DNA of 64,000 nucleotides from Druceiella hillmani (GCA_039881145.1 JAYKKI010000067.1:320001-384000); one strand, 5' to 3'. Positions 26,512 to 37,882 are shown, counted from the first letter of the stretch. A program made the numbers and translations. Notes: generated from the sequence alone by a model not told the origin.

Positions 26512-26663
26512 CTTATGCACAGGATCTAGCCTGCCGTTCGTGTAATCGCGAGCCCGTCTCGTGTTTCTTGATCGAGGCTTGCATACCTCGTTATCTCTTG
26601 CATTTTGCGCTGAAAGTGATTCATTTTAAAACTACTAGCAAATATCAAGACAGCGTCCATTAA
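26512..26663 (+). other. Exon-like island: acceptor site plus short Cys-rich frame
   Basis: A good 3' splice site, 'tttcttttcag', ends at 26511. It is followed by DNA that is markedly richer in G+C than its surroundings. One frame stays open from before the acceptor to a stop at 26661 (~49 codons) and contains CRSCNREPVSCF and EACIPRYLLHF, that is C-x2-C-x6-C-x5-C spacing. The other two plus frames stop within 12 codons. It could be the last exon of a small secreted or neuropeptide-like protein; the C-x6-C-F with Pro-x-Ser before the last Cys recalls allatostatin C, but the flanks do not match. It could equally be conserved non-coding DNA. No partner exon was found. Confidence 0.25.
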
Positions 26664-27744
26664 TTGCTCATTTCGTTTTTTTTTTGTTTCATTTGTTAGT
26701 TAGTTTTCAAGCTCTAATGTGGCTGAATTTTAAAGTTAATTATGTCTGTCATATTGTGTGTACGATGTATTTCGCTACCAATATTTTCAACCAAGCAAAT
26801 ATTCAAGAGTAAGTGAATTCTAAAACATTTGCCTTTATTATAATTTCTTCAGTGGTATTTTTAAGCAGATTATATAAACAATTATCCCACCAAAACATGA
26901 GAAAAGGTACTCAGATCGGTAATAGAAATATGTGTGTTTTTGGTTTCGTCGACAAAATAATTGACCTAAATTAATGCTAAGTCCTATTAAAGTTCCTCAA
27001 ACTCTCTCTGTTTAATTATTTATTTTGCAAGTTTTTATTTTTTACGTTATCAATTACTAAAGAATAACGCCTATGTGAAAACTTGCCAAATACTGCCAAG
27101 TACGCTCATTTTTACCTTAAAGCAGGTAATATTGCAGGAAAATCTTGTACTAACTAACAGGCTGCAATCGCAACATATGTTTTTACGATACAGCGTTTAT
27201 ATATTTCGTTTAAACAAGTTTTCCCCATTTTATCAGCAAATAGAGTAAAGTCAAAATGGGCTTACATTTTATGAGTTTGAATATTACACGTGTATTTATT
27301 GACAATGACTCTGTTAATAAGAAAATTATCGTCTTCTTATTTATAATCTAAATTATTAGGCCCAAATATGGCACAACTGGCAGCAAGAAAAAGAATGTTG
27401 TAAAAAATAATATATTTATTAAAAAGTTTTTAAGTCCATATTAAAATAAAAAAGTTCCTAATCGGTTTTTCACTTCGTTTGCATATATCTTTCCAAGTGT
27501 TGCTGCGTATTTGTGCAAAAAAATATCAAGTGCAAATTATTTAATTCATCGGCTAAAATAATTTCTGATAAATATGCACTTCAATAATATTATTAAAATA
27601 ATTGGTTGTAATCGTTTTTACGTAAATACAGACTTTTAAACATGTTTTTTTTCGCAAGAGTCTATAATTACTGAAAAAAAATACCCTAAGATATATGGCG
27701 TAACTAAAAAAATATATCAAAATGTCATTGTAGAATGACTTTTT
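26664..27744. other. Unassigned A+T-rich sequence
   Basis: No gene or repeat could be supported here. Confidence 0.35.
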
Positions 27745-27823
27745 CGGTAATCTAGAATACAAGAAAATAGAATAATCTTAACAAATATAATATTATTCTA
27801 TTTTCTTATATTCTAAATTACCG
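27745..27823. repeat. Near-perfect hairpin, 32-bp arms
   Basis: Arms 27745-27776 and 27792-27823 pair with about two mismatches around a 15-nt loop. The total length (79 nt) is in the range of microRNA precursors, though the sequence is very A+T rich. Confidence 0.85.
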
Positions 27824-28226
27824 ATAAATCAACTACAAGTAATCGGTAAGGTTAACCATGATATAAACCTTGCCGGTCGTATTTGCTACAGTTGACCGGT
27901 ACAGGAATTGCAAGTGGGATGTGAGAAGAGTTTTTCGCGCGCCCTAAAGATATTTATTACTACGTAATAATTAATTGCGTAATAATGAGTTAATTTAATT
28001 ACGATACAGTTCGAATTTTCGAAGTGCATTAATACGTAATGACTTTTGTAACCTCAAATGAAAAATTATAAAACTTTTTCGTGAAAGCAACCAATTTTTC
28101 AAATAAGTGTAGCATATACCTTCTATATAACTCAATTCGAAAACAGAACCCAATATTACATTTTCTTAATGCTAGAGCAAAATATAATTCATCTGCAACT
28201 GACGTTATGTTAAAAGAAAAGATAAA

Positions 28227-28261
28227 TTCTAGAGCACATTTTTCCATCCTGTGCTCTAGAA
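28227..28261. repeat. Perfect 12-bp hairpin
   Basis: 'ttctagagcaca' and 'tgtgctctagaa' around an 11-nt loop. Open frames on both strands through here (28029-28305) show no domain. Confidence 0.85.
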
Positions 28262-28840
28262 CATTGCGTCTTCCTCTTAAAAAAATAAGATATCACATCG
28301 ATTGACTAATGAGCCGTGTCGTATAGTGTATAATGTGAAATCAACACGCCTCAATATTAACCCCAGGTTTGGGTGACTGTGTCTCCTATACTTGCTTAAT
28401 TTACTTAGGAAAGTTATCCGAGAGTAGTTGGTTATTTGTATAGTTTTGCTAAGGTAGGTAATAATTACGGAGTCAAGCTTATAATTAAGAAAGAATTACG
28501 TAATTACTTACACTTTTGATACCCACTATTTTATAAAGTACACTGTTAATTAAATTCGTGTTAATTGCAAAATATTAGAGAATAGTAACTGCTGTACAAA
28601 AGTTGAAATGAACAAAAACAATTTTAGCATTCAGTATTTATTGCCGTTTTAATTAATTTTATTCATTGCTGTCCCGTGTATGTTTTTATCTTGTTTGTTA
28701 ATTTACCAGGAATCTGTTTTTCTTACGGCTATATCTTTATGTAGACACACATGGTAAGAAAAATACTTTTTACACCCGATGAGTATCCCGAATCTAGCCG
28801 CCAGACAAAATAGTTTCTTTTTATATGTTACACGTGATAC

Positions 28841-28842
<2 letters not shown>

Positions 28843-28894
<52 letters not shown>
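28843..28894. repeat. (TA)n-(TG)n microsatellite
   Basis: TA dinucleotides to 28876 and TG dinucleotides to 28894. Confidence 0.95.
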
Positions 28895-28895
<1 letters not shown>

Positions 28896-29102
28896 CTGTA
28901 GCACCGTCGTGACAATAACTACGTGCAGTGCGTAGTTCTGCGACATCGGGGAAATAATCCTTATACACATCAGGTGGCAACGCAAGTTTGTTACGCTCAA
29001 TCAAACCACAAAATTCAAATTTTCATTTAAAAGCATTCAGCACGAAACGAAAAACGTACTGAATCGTTTTAATTTTTTCTGCCTCTCCTTAGATGAAGCT
29101 TT

Positions 29103-29330
29103 TCATCCCAACTTGTTTTTCAATAGTACAGGTTGGTTTTTGTAGATAGATATATACTGTTGAAGTTTTGATTTGGACAAACAATCTTGCCATACAGTGT
29201 CTTCACATATGGCTAGCGGTTTACGTAGCATATGCCAAGAAACTTCCCATAGATCGGTTAATTTAGACAGAACATTCATAAATAACTCTTCCAACCCTTC
29301 CTTTGGAATAAATCTATCGACCGGTCAAAA
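29103..29330 (-). other. Exon-like open frame, unrecognised
   Basis: A minus-strand frame of about 70 codons, closing with TGA at 29103-29105, in a stretch more balanced in composition than its flanks. Its translation, with IPKEGLEELFMNVLSKL, DLWEVSWHMLRKPLAICE and TVWQDCLSKSKLQQY, has mixed polar and hydrophobic content like a real helical protein. There is no ATG at its start, and a possible 'gatag' acceptor near 29330 lacks a pyrimidine tract. The antisense frame is also open (29173-29406), which weakens the case. No family was recognised. Confidence 0.25.
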
Positions 29331-29560
29331 TCGAGTAGTAGTAGTGAGATTAGTCCACACAGATAGACAAAGAGAAACAACAGAGACTTTACTTTATACT
29401 ACTTAGCGCCAGATATTTATTCTGTACGTAGTACAAGATAATATTCATTTCCTTTAAATACGAAAAGTAACACAAATATTTAAATGGATAAATGTTCCAT
29501 GTGGATCAACATTCTTGCGATTTTAATGTTTTATAAACTATAAATTATGTCTTATATATA

Positions 29561-29920
29561 AACATATCATGTCGCGCACATATTATGTCGCGACCTTACT
29601 TTTGAAGTTACCCTACTTTACACATATTATGTCGCGACCTTTTGAAGTTACCTTACTTTACACATATTATGTGTAAAGTAAGGTAACGACGACCTTTTGA
29701 AGTTACCTTATGTGTAAAGTAAGGTAACGACGACCTTTTGAAGTTACCTATTACGACTTTTGAAGTTACCTTACTTACGACCTTTTGAAGTTACCTTAAT
29801 ATACACATATTATGTCGCGGCCTTACCTTACTTTATTCATATTATGTCGCGACCTTACTTTTAAAAATATAAAAATATCATGTTGCGCACATATTATGTC
29901 GCGACTTTACTTTTGAAGAA
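29561..29920. repeat. Complex array of direct and inverted short repeats
   Basis: The core 'acatattatgtcgcgacc' and the module 'cgaccttttgaagttacc' recur six or more times. Inverted copies of the 'gttaccttactttacaca' module are interleaved, giving a perfect 18-bp-arm hairpin at 29647-29687 with a 5-nt loop. The array opens (29561-29609) and closes (29872-29920) with nearly the same sequence, 'atatcatgtYgcgcacatat' followed by 'tatgtcgcgac'. No open frame survives. It may be a terminal or internal repeat block of an unrecognised DNA element. Confidence 0.85.
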
Positions 29921-31352
29921 TTATTTGAAGTGAATAATATTAAATACATTGTTTTCATGTATCGCTAACATATTGCCACTTGTTACAGATACCTCTAAAA
30001 TTGTCGTCTTGAAAATTAACCCCGTCTTTGAAACCTATTGAAATAGATATACAACGATAATTAGATATACAACGAACCTAAATGAAGAATACTCTAGACT
30101 GACTGCTGGCCAGTTGACTAAAGAGCTCAATTGGACACATCTCTCAGGACAAATTAAATGTTCTGTGGCATTTGAATATATGTTCCACTGCGAGGTATTA
30201 TAATAGCAAAAATTATATACTAGTTTATAAATATTTAAAATAACGCTCACATTCTTAAAATTTGTAAGTTTTTACTTTAATGATGCGCTGGAAGATAATT
30301 CAACAATTAAATTATTTGTAACATATTACAATGCTAGGAGGAACGGTTGACGTTACTGTGAATGAAACGCCTGCTATAAAAAATAATTCGGTTCTTAACG
30401 TTAATTCACGTGATAAAATTTACTTAATCTCTTGGGCGGAACTAAAATTGGATGCACACTGTGACTTCAGCATTAACCTCAGAGCACCGTTTAAACTTAA
30501 TAACCCGACACTCGTAAATCTGATTTTCCCCGGTTATCTTCAATCCACTGTTGTGAATTACATATTCAGAGGTAGTAAAATTTCAATAGTGCTTTCGTAT
30601 ATATCGTTAAGTTATTAGGTCATTTTGTGTAAGAGATTGTAACTATATACCAATATAATTGTATTCACAAAAAAAAGTACAATATCTTTTAAAACTAATT
30701 TTAATTATGTATTTTATATTATAGGTGGAAATAAATTTTTTGATGAAAGAAATTTGTGTATAGAAATGAACGTATTTTGGTTATAATATTTTGATTTTAG
30801 TTTGTTTTATTTTATTTTAATTTTTCGAATAACATTTTTGCTTTATGTGTACTTTAATTCTAACATATTGAGCAAACCGATACAAAGAAACATGTAATAA
30901 AAAAGTGTGGAAATAAATATCGCTGAATTTATAAAAAAGTTTTAAATTAAACAATTGTATTTATATTATGTTAGTAATTCCATGATACAAAGTTAATCAT
31001 TGTCAAATGTTTGATATTGTTCACTCTTAGAAAATAGCAAAATTCGAAATGAGTACGTACCAAGTAGGTACGTGACAGTATGCAGGGGAAATAAAATACA
31101 AATAAAAAATATCTAGAAAGAATGATGTTGATAGGTTAATTATGTAGATGAAAAAAGTTCAAAAATTTTATTAAAAATCCTTATTTTCAGAGTTTTTTTA
31201 TTACTTAAATTGTATTAATGGCAATATGCACATCTTGCGAAAAGATTTGCGTCGAAACATCTTCGTCTCGCCGGATTCTTGATTTGAATTTTGAGATAAA
31301 TGTTTTTATTTTCCTGAGATATTGGTTTTTGAAGATTCGATAAGAGGAAAAT

Positions 31353-31354
<2 letters not shown>
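29921..31354. other. Unassigned; 95-codon frame at 30331-30618 without known domain
   Basis: The plus-strand frame at 30331-30618 begins MLGGTVDVTVNET and lies in a moderately G+C-richer stretch (30325-30560). It lacks a recognisable domain or signal and ends in A+T-rich residues. It is kept here as an observation, not called as a gene. The rest is featureless A+T-rich DNA. Confidence 0.3.
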
Positions 31355-31390
<36 letters not shown>

Positions 31391-31403
31391 ATATATATAT
31401 ATG

Positions 31404-31453
<50 letters not shown>

Positions 31454-31505
31454 TTACTTCTTTTTGTTTGTTTACACATACACACACACGTGTGTGTGTG
31501 TGTGA
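31355..31505. repeat. (TA)n microsatellite plus (CA)n/(TG)n palindrome
   Basis: TA/TG-rich array to 31446, a 26-bp gap, then 'cacacacacg' running straight into 'tgtgtgtgtg' (31473-31505), which is self-complementary. Confidence 0.95.
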
Positions 31506-31904
31506 GCAAAAAGAAATAATTTTTTTTAAAAACTTATTTTAATAGGTGTAGTAGTATACACGTTAGGCATAACGTAATGTTGGGTAATAATTCGATGATT
31601 TGGGCTAATAATTGTCACCAAAATGACTGTGACTGAAGACTTCAATTGACGAAGTGAGAAAAAAGTTTGTCCTGTTTCAGATTATACTACAATGTACTAA
31701 CCATAACATTAAATTTGAATGAGTTTTCTAACGACTATTTATGACCAGTTAATAATTTAAAAAACTTGGTTTTGTTCAACAATTTGAATGATGTGCCCCC
31801 TAAAATTATTAAACAATCTACAATTAAATATTTGAAGAACTAGGCTTTAACAAAAATTAAAAAAGGAAAAGGATGCACGGCTGCCATGTGCGTTAGAAGT
31901 GAGA

Positions 31905-32155
31905 TTCTTGTTTTTCATTTCTTTGTGTATGTTCTTGTCAGTCTATCTACCTGTCAATCTGTATCCTTCTGTATATCCCCCTTTCTTTTGTGCCTCTCTT
32001 TTACCTTTTCGAATGACTCCTCACTGGTTCTTAGAACCCCTTCCTTCATTGCTCCCTCCCAGGTTTTGCTCCATTCTTCGCTCACTACTTTGCTACTTTT
32101 TCCTCCCACTTGTTCATTCCCTTCCTGTTATCTCTCTCACTCTTCGCCATAATTT
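31905..32155. other. Polypyrimidine-biased stretch
   Basis: About 250 bp whose plus strand is dominated by C and T with few A or G. Frames on the plus strand are long (31886-32152 and 31899-32168) only because such DNA lacks stop codons; the Ser/Leu/Pro/Phe content follows from composition. No gene is called. Confidence 0.7.
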
Positions 32156-33035
32156 ATTAATTTACTAAAGAAGGTCAGAGAGGAAACAAAATCGATATAT
32201 TTGCAATGATTAGCAGTTTAAATGGAACTTAGTTGTCTTAATTAATTCAAATCGATTTCTTAATGTGAAAATTCGGTTTAGATGCGACCCTAATTTTCCA
32301 TTGCAAATCATGAAACATATAAGGGTGTTGAAGTAGAAAGGAATTACATAGCACTTAAGGGAGACTCAGACTTAAATTAACGTGAATAGAATTTGTTTAT
32401 TTGTTTATTTTTGTTATATACGATGAACATTTAAGTTGGGGGTGTTTCATATATTCCAACAAGAAGTAAAATTATTTAGAATTAAACTACACAACATATA
32501 TTTGTTAAAAATAGTATCGAACATCAAAATAACTTAATTTTATTATTTGTGTGATGTTTGTTAATGTTTAATAATTTAATAATATTCCTATTTATTTATT
32601 TTTTACGGAATTCTTTGCTCAACTTACAACTAACGTATTAAGCCAGTTAATAAGAAATAAAAAAATATTTTTCACATTCAGTCGTTCCAGATATTATGGA
32701 ATTAATGAATAACATAATTACAAATAGCTGTCATAGTAAACCGGTTGTAAACTACTAAAATACATCATAATTGTAACTCGATATTTTAAGGCGAATTGAA
32801 CAAGAAATCAAATCGAAATAAGGCATTTCATAACGAAAGTCTAATCACGAATGTGAGAGATATTACATCCAGATTATGCAAAATATAAAAATGAATGCAC
32901 ATTCAAGGGAACAGGTGTCTTTATATAATTATTTCTTCGCAGCCTTTACATTTAATCTTCTGCTAATAAATGTACAAAGCACGTATAAATTTTCTGATGG
33001 AGTTTAAAATACACGCAAACATAAATTTACAACTC
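32156..33035. other. Unassigned A+T-rich sequence
   Basis: Nothing supported. Confidence 0.35.
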
Positions 33036-33108
33036 AATATTTTAAAATGATCTTGCTTTTAACATAAATTTACAAAATGTGTTGAAAGCAAGATCGTTTT
33101 AAAATATT
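33036..33108. repeat. Near-perfect hairpin, about 30-bp arms
   Basis: Left arm 33036-33064 and right arm 33077-33108 are inverted copies with two or three differences and a loop of about 12 nt. Overall length is about 73 nt. Confidence 0.85.
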
Positions 33109-34127
33109 TATGGAAAATTTCACGAAAATAATTAAAATGAAAAAATAAATAAAATGACTTTATCTGAGGGGCTATTCTCCGTCATGTAAAAAATTATCGC
33201 ATGCAACATCCGCAAATGATCGATAACTTCTTGACATTCGGCGAAACAACCGTATTTTTGAGAATCGTGTGCGATAATTAATCGATAAATTATTGTGTGA
33301 TAATGAACGAGTGGTTATTTGTGCTAGAAAAAATATCGCGCATGTTCAACTGCCAAACCGAGATTTTACATTATTTTGAAGTTCCAATCTGTTGTATTCT
33401 TTACTTATATCATGGCAAATTTTTATGAAATTACCAAAGTCTACGCAATTGAAATATCTCGTGAGCTAGAAATTTGTGCTGCTATGGGTAGAAAGTGCTA
33501 TCTTTCAAGCCTTAGTTCGTTAAATTTGAGTTATACCAATTCCGTAAAACATTTTACGTAAACAAAAGAAAAATATATTGAACTTATACAAATATTCACC
33601 CCACGTACACCCAATGATACAGGAATACATTCCTGAGATATGATTACTAAGGTTGCATGTTTATATGCATTTGCACATATATATGCTAAACACTTTGAAA
33701 TTTTTCTCCTGCCTATGGTTACTGGGGCAACAAATTTAAGCCATCTAATTGTTGTTTTGAGACCTCACAGTCCCAAGACTTTACGTTCCAGGTAGTTATC
33801 GAAGCTCTCTTATATATAATGTGAATACGGATATATTTAAATATTTGGTTTCTAGATATAGAAATTAAATAGATGACAGGTTCAATTTGCCCGCTATATA
33901 TTTAACAATTGAAAAAAATTTCAGCAACTGTTCTGGAACTGCAATTTCTCTGGAGTGGGTTAATTTTTCTATTTGTAATTTTATTACAATTACTAAAATT
34001 TTGAATATTTTAGCATTTATGAAATATGTCACAATTTGTCCTTCTACTTCTACAAGGCTATATGAAGAACGTTCCTAAATCAATAAACAAAAATTAATAA
34101 ACCGTACGTTTTAAATTGGTAAATTTC
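33109..34127. other. Unassigned; cluster of 'atcgat' hexamers at 33215-33290
   Basis: The stretch 33180-33360 is more balanced in composition and has 'atcgata' twice and 'gataat' three times, which may be a cluster of factor-binding sites or chance. Frames at 33376-33561 and 33887-34078 show no domain. Confidence 0.3.
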
Positions 34128-34297
34128 TTCTTACATGTATGTTACATGTATGTAATATATGCATATACATATATGCATATGCATATATGCATATACATTC
34201 TTGTTACATGTATGTAATATATGCACATACATATATGCATATGCATATATGCATATACATTCTTGTTACATGTATGTAATATATGCATATACATATT
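34128..34297. repeat. 62-bp tandem repeat, about 2.6 copies
   Basis: 'gttacatgtatgtaatatat' starts at 34141, 34203 and 34265, exactly 62 bp apart. Each unit contains the self-complementary core 'atatgcatatgcatat'. Confidence 0.9.
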
Positions 34298-34499
34298 TAC
34301 TATAAATATACTTATTTTCTCTGAGTACCAACAACAAAGAATAAACTATCTCAAAAAGAATAAACAAAAATATATTGGATTGAGCTGTCAACCACGTGCC
34401 TATCGAGACTGCTACACTGCCAACCTTGTGTTGAATAGACAACTAAACATTTGTGAGTAATGTCAGAAGTGGAAACTTAACCTACATACTTTGATCGAT

Positions 34500-34700
34500 T
34501 ATCTAACTAATATTATACAGAGGTAAAAATTGTTTGTTTGTTCGTTTGTTTATAGGGGGTAATATCTGAAACTACCGACCAGATTATAAAAAATTCTTTA
34601 AAATTCTTGATTAGCTACATTATCGCTGACTACCATGGGATATATTTTATTTCAATAAATATAAGTTTTCAATTCGATAATACGACATTAATAAACCAAT
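34500..34700. repeat. Lepidoptera-type interspersed repeat, 5' part
   Basis: 'aactaatattatacagaggt', 'ttgtttgtttgttcgtttg', 'tagggggtaatatctgaaac', 'agctacattatcgctga' and 'gggatatattttatttca' appear in this order, matching from memory a family common in moth and butterfly genomes (starting 'ctaatattataaagaggta' and ending 'gcgaagccgcggg'). The 77-codon frame through it is not a gene. Confidence 0.6.
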
Positions 34701-35399
34701 TCGGAGGAAAAAGCGCTGCTCAATTATTTTATCGACGTCGTTGGCCAAATGATTGCATAAACGAGAAAAAAATGTATGAAAAAAGGGAACTATTAGTCAT
34801 TAGTAGATATAAAAACAAGTCAGCTACATCACACATCTAACTTTAATATTTAATCAGCATTAACGTTTTTTACATTAAAAATAAATAGAAATTTATAACT
34901 CGATCTTGAATAGTACTTTCATATATAATTACATAAATATTTACAAATAACAATAATTTCATAATCTGGAAAATTTCATGTAGATAAATTTTCCCTTCTG
35001 CAATACACTATTTGAACTCTCATCGAACTTCTTCGGTTCATCATAACGACCAAGCGGTTCAGCGCTCAGTACGTAGATATGATATGAATGAGAAGTGAGT
35101 TCATCTCGAAGTGAGTTCATCTTCCGAATATATTACAAGAAAACAATAAGAAATTAAATATTTTATATAGGCAAGCCTTGATGTCATATAATTATTATCT
35201 TTCTAACCAAATTTGTCAACTACATCAATGCTTATAATACATTATGGTAACTTACTGACTGATAGAGAATCGCTTAGAACTACATTCATAGAAATAAACA
35301 TAATGACTGCAAAATGTCAGTAAAATTGCTGTATGTTTATAAAAATATTGATCTATTTATAATAAACAACTAAATACTGAAAATAAAGATAAACTTGTT

Positions 35400-35740
35400 T
35401 TGTCCACGATCGGGCTCAGAAAAGTTAATATACCTTTTAAAGGGCAATATGTACTTATTTATAACAATATACCAAGAAATTTTCAAGAATTATCAGAAAA
35501 TAAAATCAAAATCGTAATCAAGCGTATTCTTTGCAAAAACTTTGTTACAAAATTAGATTATTTGGAAGATAAAAAACCTGGGGCGGGATGTTCTATTATT
35601 ATGTCTGTTCACTCATGCAATATTATTTTTATAATAGTGTCTATGCAAATCGTAAATTTTATATTGTTATCATTTATTGAAAAAACAATTATGGCCACCG
35701 ATTTACTTGCCAGATTCTTCTCAAGATGAGTCCCTATGTC
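35400..35740 (+). pseudogene. LINE ORF2 C-terminal end with 3' UTR
   Basis: The frame from 35400 reads RKVNIPFKGQYVLIYNNIP, ENKIKIVIKRILC and KLDYLEDK. This is the layout of the C-terminal tail of jockey or CR1-like ORF2 proteins (a 'K..FxxxxxxxYNxIP' block, then a Lys-rich 'FKxxIKxxLC' block, then 'YLxDK'). The following bases include 'gatttacttgccagattctt' near 35700, which resembles the 3' UTR of lepidopteran LINEs. No RT domain precedes it, so it is a 5'-truncated copy. Because the frame runs into the UTR, the apparent 109 codons overstate the coding part, which ends near 35590. Confidence 0.6.
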
Positions 35741-35824
35741 CCTATGATGAGATGTCCTATTTTCCGAATCGATGATAAATTCATCGACGATTCAAAAGAG
35801 CATGTAAGTGCGTTAGATGATAGC

Positions 35825-35945
35825 CTTGATTAGAACATAGGCTACTTATTCATGTGGGAAAATGTTTCCTTCCTACGGGTAAATACGAAAATACAACATA
35901 AAATTATTAATCTACTCGGGCGAAGCCGCGGGTCACTATTTATCT
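35825..35945. repeat. Lepidoptera-type interspersed repeat, 3' part
   Basis: 'acataggctacttattcatg', 'gggaaaatgtttccttccta' and 'cgggcgaagccgcgggtcac' in order are the 3' end of a very common insect repeat, as I recall it. It could be the other end of the copy that starts at 34500, separated by insertions including the LINE tail, or an independent copy. Confidence 0.65.
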
Positions 35946-36473
35946 ATACATAAACTATATTATATGGATTTCTTAACAATTTCTCAATATTATTTATAAC
36001 TTTTCTGTTGCTTTTCAGGAAAGTCAGGCGGTTGTGGCTCATGACACTAATATCTGATGCAGAAGCAATACTCAGACCATGAATACAGTGCAATCAGATG
36101 TAAATTTACCACTCAACAAAAGTGGATATGTAACTTAGGCTTTTGTTATGACTATTTCAAGGATTTATAAAACAAAACTACCCTAAATACAAACTACAAA
36201 AAGCGTAACAACAATATGCGAAACGTATCGCAATTGACAACGATGTGAAGGTGTTAGCTACCATGGACAAGAAACAGATTTAGTGAATTTTATCAGATTT
36301 TCTACAGATAATTTTCGAATACGAAGATAAGTTCCTATTGTCGGTAGAGTACAAAATTTGTAAATGATATATATTTATCGGATACAAAATTTTTAGTCAA
36401 TAAATTCCGATAAAAAATCGTCTCGAGAAAGAGAACGCTCATATTATTTCTATCGCTTGTTTTTAAATTAACA

Positions 36474-36504
36474 GATATATATATATATATATACATATAT
36501 ATAC

Positions 36505-36556
<52 letters not shown>
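36474..36556. repeat. (TA)n microsatellite
   Basis: TA dinucleotides with several CATA interruptions. Confidence 0.95.
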
Positions 36557-36559
<3 letters not shown>

Positions 36560-36714
36560 AAACGAAGAGATTGAAAATCTAATGTTACAACTTATTAATG
36601 ACTTTTTACAAGGAGTCACGAAATTACGAAAACTGCTTTACATGCAATGAGAATGAGTGAGATGAAAGGAATATGGCAGTACAAAATTGTTTACTTTTTT
36701 TTAGTATGTTAACT

Positions 36715-36800
36715 AAAATTATAAACGCAAAAATGAGTTTGTTCGTTTGTATATTTGCTTCCTTCCACACCTCATCTAGTCACATTCAGTAGTTTTGAAC
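36715..36800. repeat. Interspersed repeat fragment
   Basis: 'ataaacgcaaaaatgagttt', 'gttcgtttgt' and 'cacattcagtagttttgaac' follow the layout of insect repeats reading 'aacgcgaaagtttgtttgtttgt ... cagtagttttt'. Assignment is by memory and the copy is short. Confidence 0.4.
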
Positions 36801-37790
36801 AGTGGTGCACTTATCACGAAGTCTTATTTAAACTTATTGATGAAACATTTTCTAACACTGAAGAATTTTACCTAATATATAATATAAAAAAATTACTTGG
36901 CTTATAGAAACGTTGTATTAGATACACTATTATAGCTTGCAAGGTAGATGAACTAAGAAAATATATGAATATACATATATTACATATTAAGGGAGAAGTT
37001 CGGAACGATTTTAGTGGTTGAATATTTGGTGGGTGTATTTCCTTCGTTATTTAACTTTTAGTATGCTTTATACGTACATAACTTATTTTCCTTGATTTTC
37101 TCAAAATTTTTTTATACTTAGCCTAGCGCACAAATATTTTCGTTCAGATCTCTAAAATTTAACATTTTAGGTCTTTCTCATTAAAAATATTTCTTGTTCA
37201 TTCATAAAACAAATTAGGTATGTGTAGAACTTTTATATCTATTTTTGAAGAGATAAATACTTATTTAAAGACCATGACATGACATGCTTTATTTCCTAGA
37301 TATATTTAAACGTTTTTAAGGAATTCCTTTTGTTTTTTTTTTTGCACAAGTAGAAGAATAAATTCTTTAGAACTGTATTTACTTGCAAACTACTTTCGAG
37401 TAATGATTTTGCTTAATATAATTTTATTTGAGACAAGATGTTTTTGCCAAGATGTTTTTTACCAAGGGTTTTTGTTCTGAAAACGATTTTCTCATAATTT
37501 CAAGTCGTTATACAATGCGTATTTAAAAATAAACTTTAAGGAAAATCCCATTATAATGGATACAAGAAAACAAACATTTTTTTAGAAAAACTACATTTGA
37601 GTGATCTTTTTAAATTATAATGTAGTTATAATCTCTTGATGCAACAAATTTTACCAAAATTAGTGTTAACCGTAGGATACGATTTATTGATTATGATTAT
37701 TTGATGATTTATTTATTAAGACCTTTAATAAGTTACTCGTGTATACTTTTATTATTATGTTGAGGCAATAAGCATTTAGGATTTTGAATT
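36801..37790. other. Unassigned A+T-rich sequence
   Basis: Nothing supported. Confidence 0.35.
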
Positions 37791-37882
37791 AAAATTCCCT
37801 AAGAACAGCTAGTAATTTTTCACGTAAAATCAAAAATTCCCTAAGAAATAGTGAGAACAGCTAGTAATTTTTGATGTAAATT
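37791..37882. repeat. Short tandem duplication
   Basis: 'aaaattccctaagaa' then 'cagctagtaattttt' occurs at 37791-37831 and again at 37832-37882. The second unit carries a 10-nt insertion between the two blocks. Confidence 0.85.

Noticed and set aside
26545..26585. Allatostatin C-like peptide
   Set aside because: The Cys spacing and terminal Pro-x-Ser-Cys-Phe are suggestive, but the inner residues and the lack of processing sites or a stop after Phe do not fit the family.
30331..30618. 95-codon frame as a gene
   Set aside because: Slightly better composition, but no recognisable domain and no supporting signals.
31886..32168. Two overlapping Ser/Leu/Pro/Phe-rich frames
   Set aside because: Two plus frames are open at once because the DNA is polypyrimidine; not evidence of coding.
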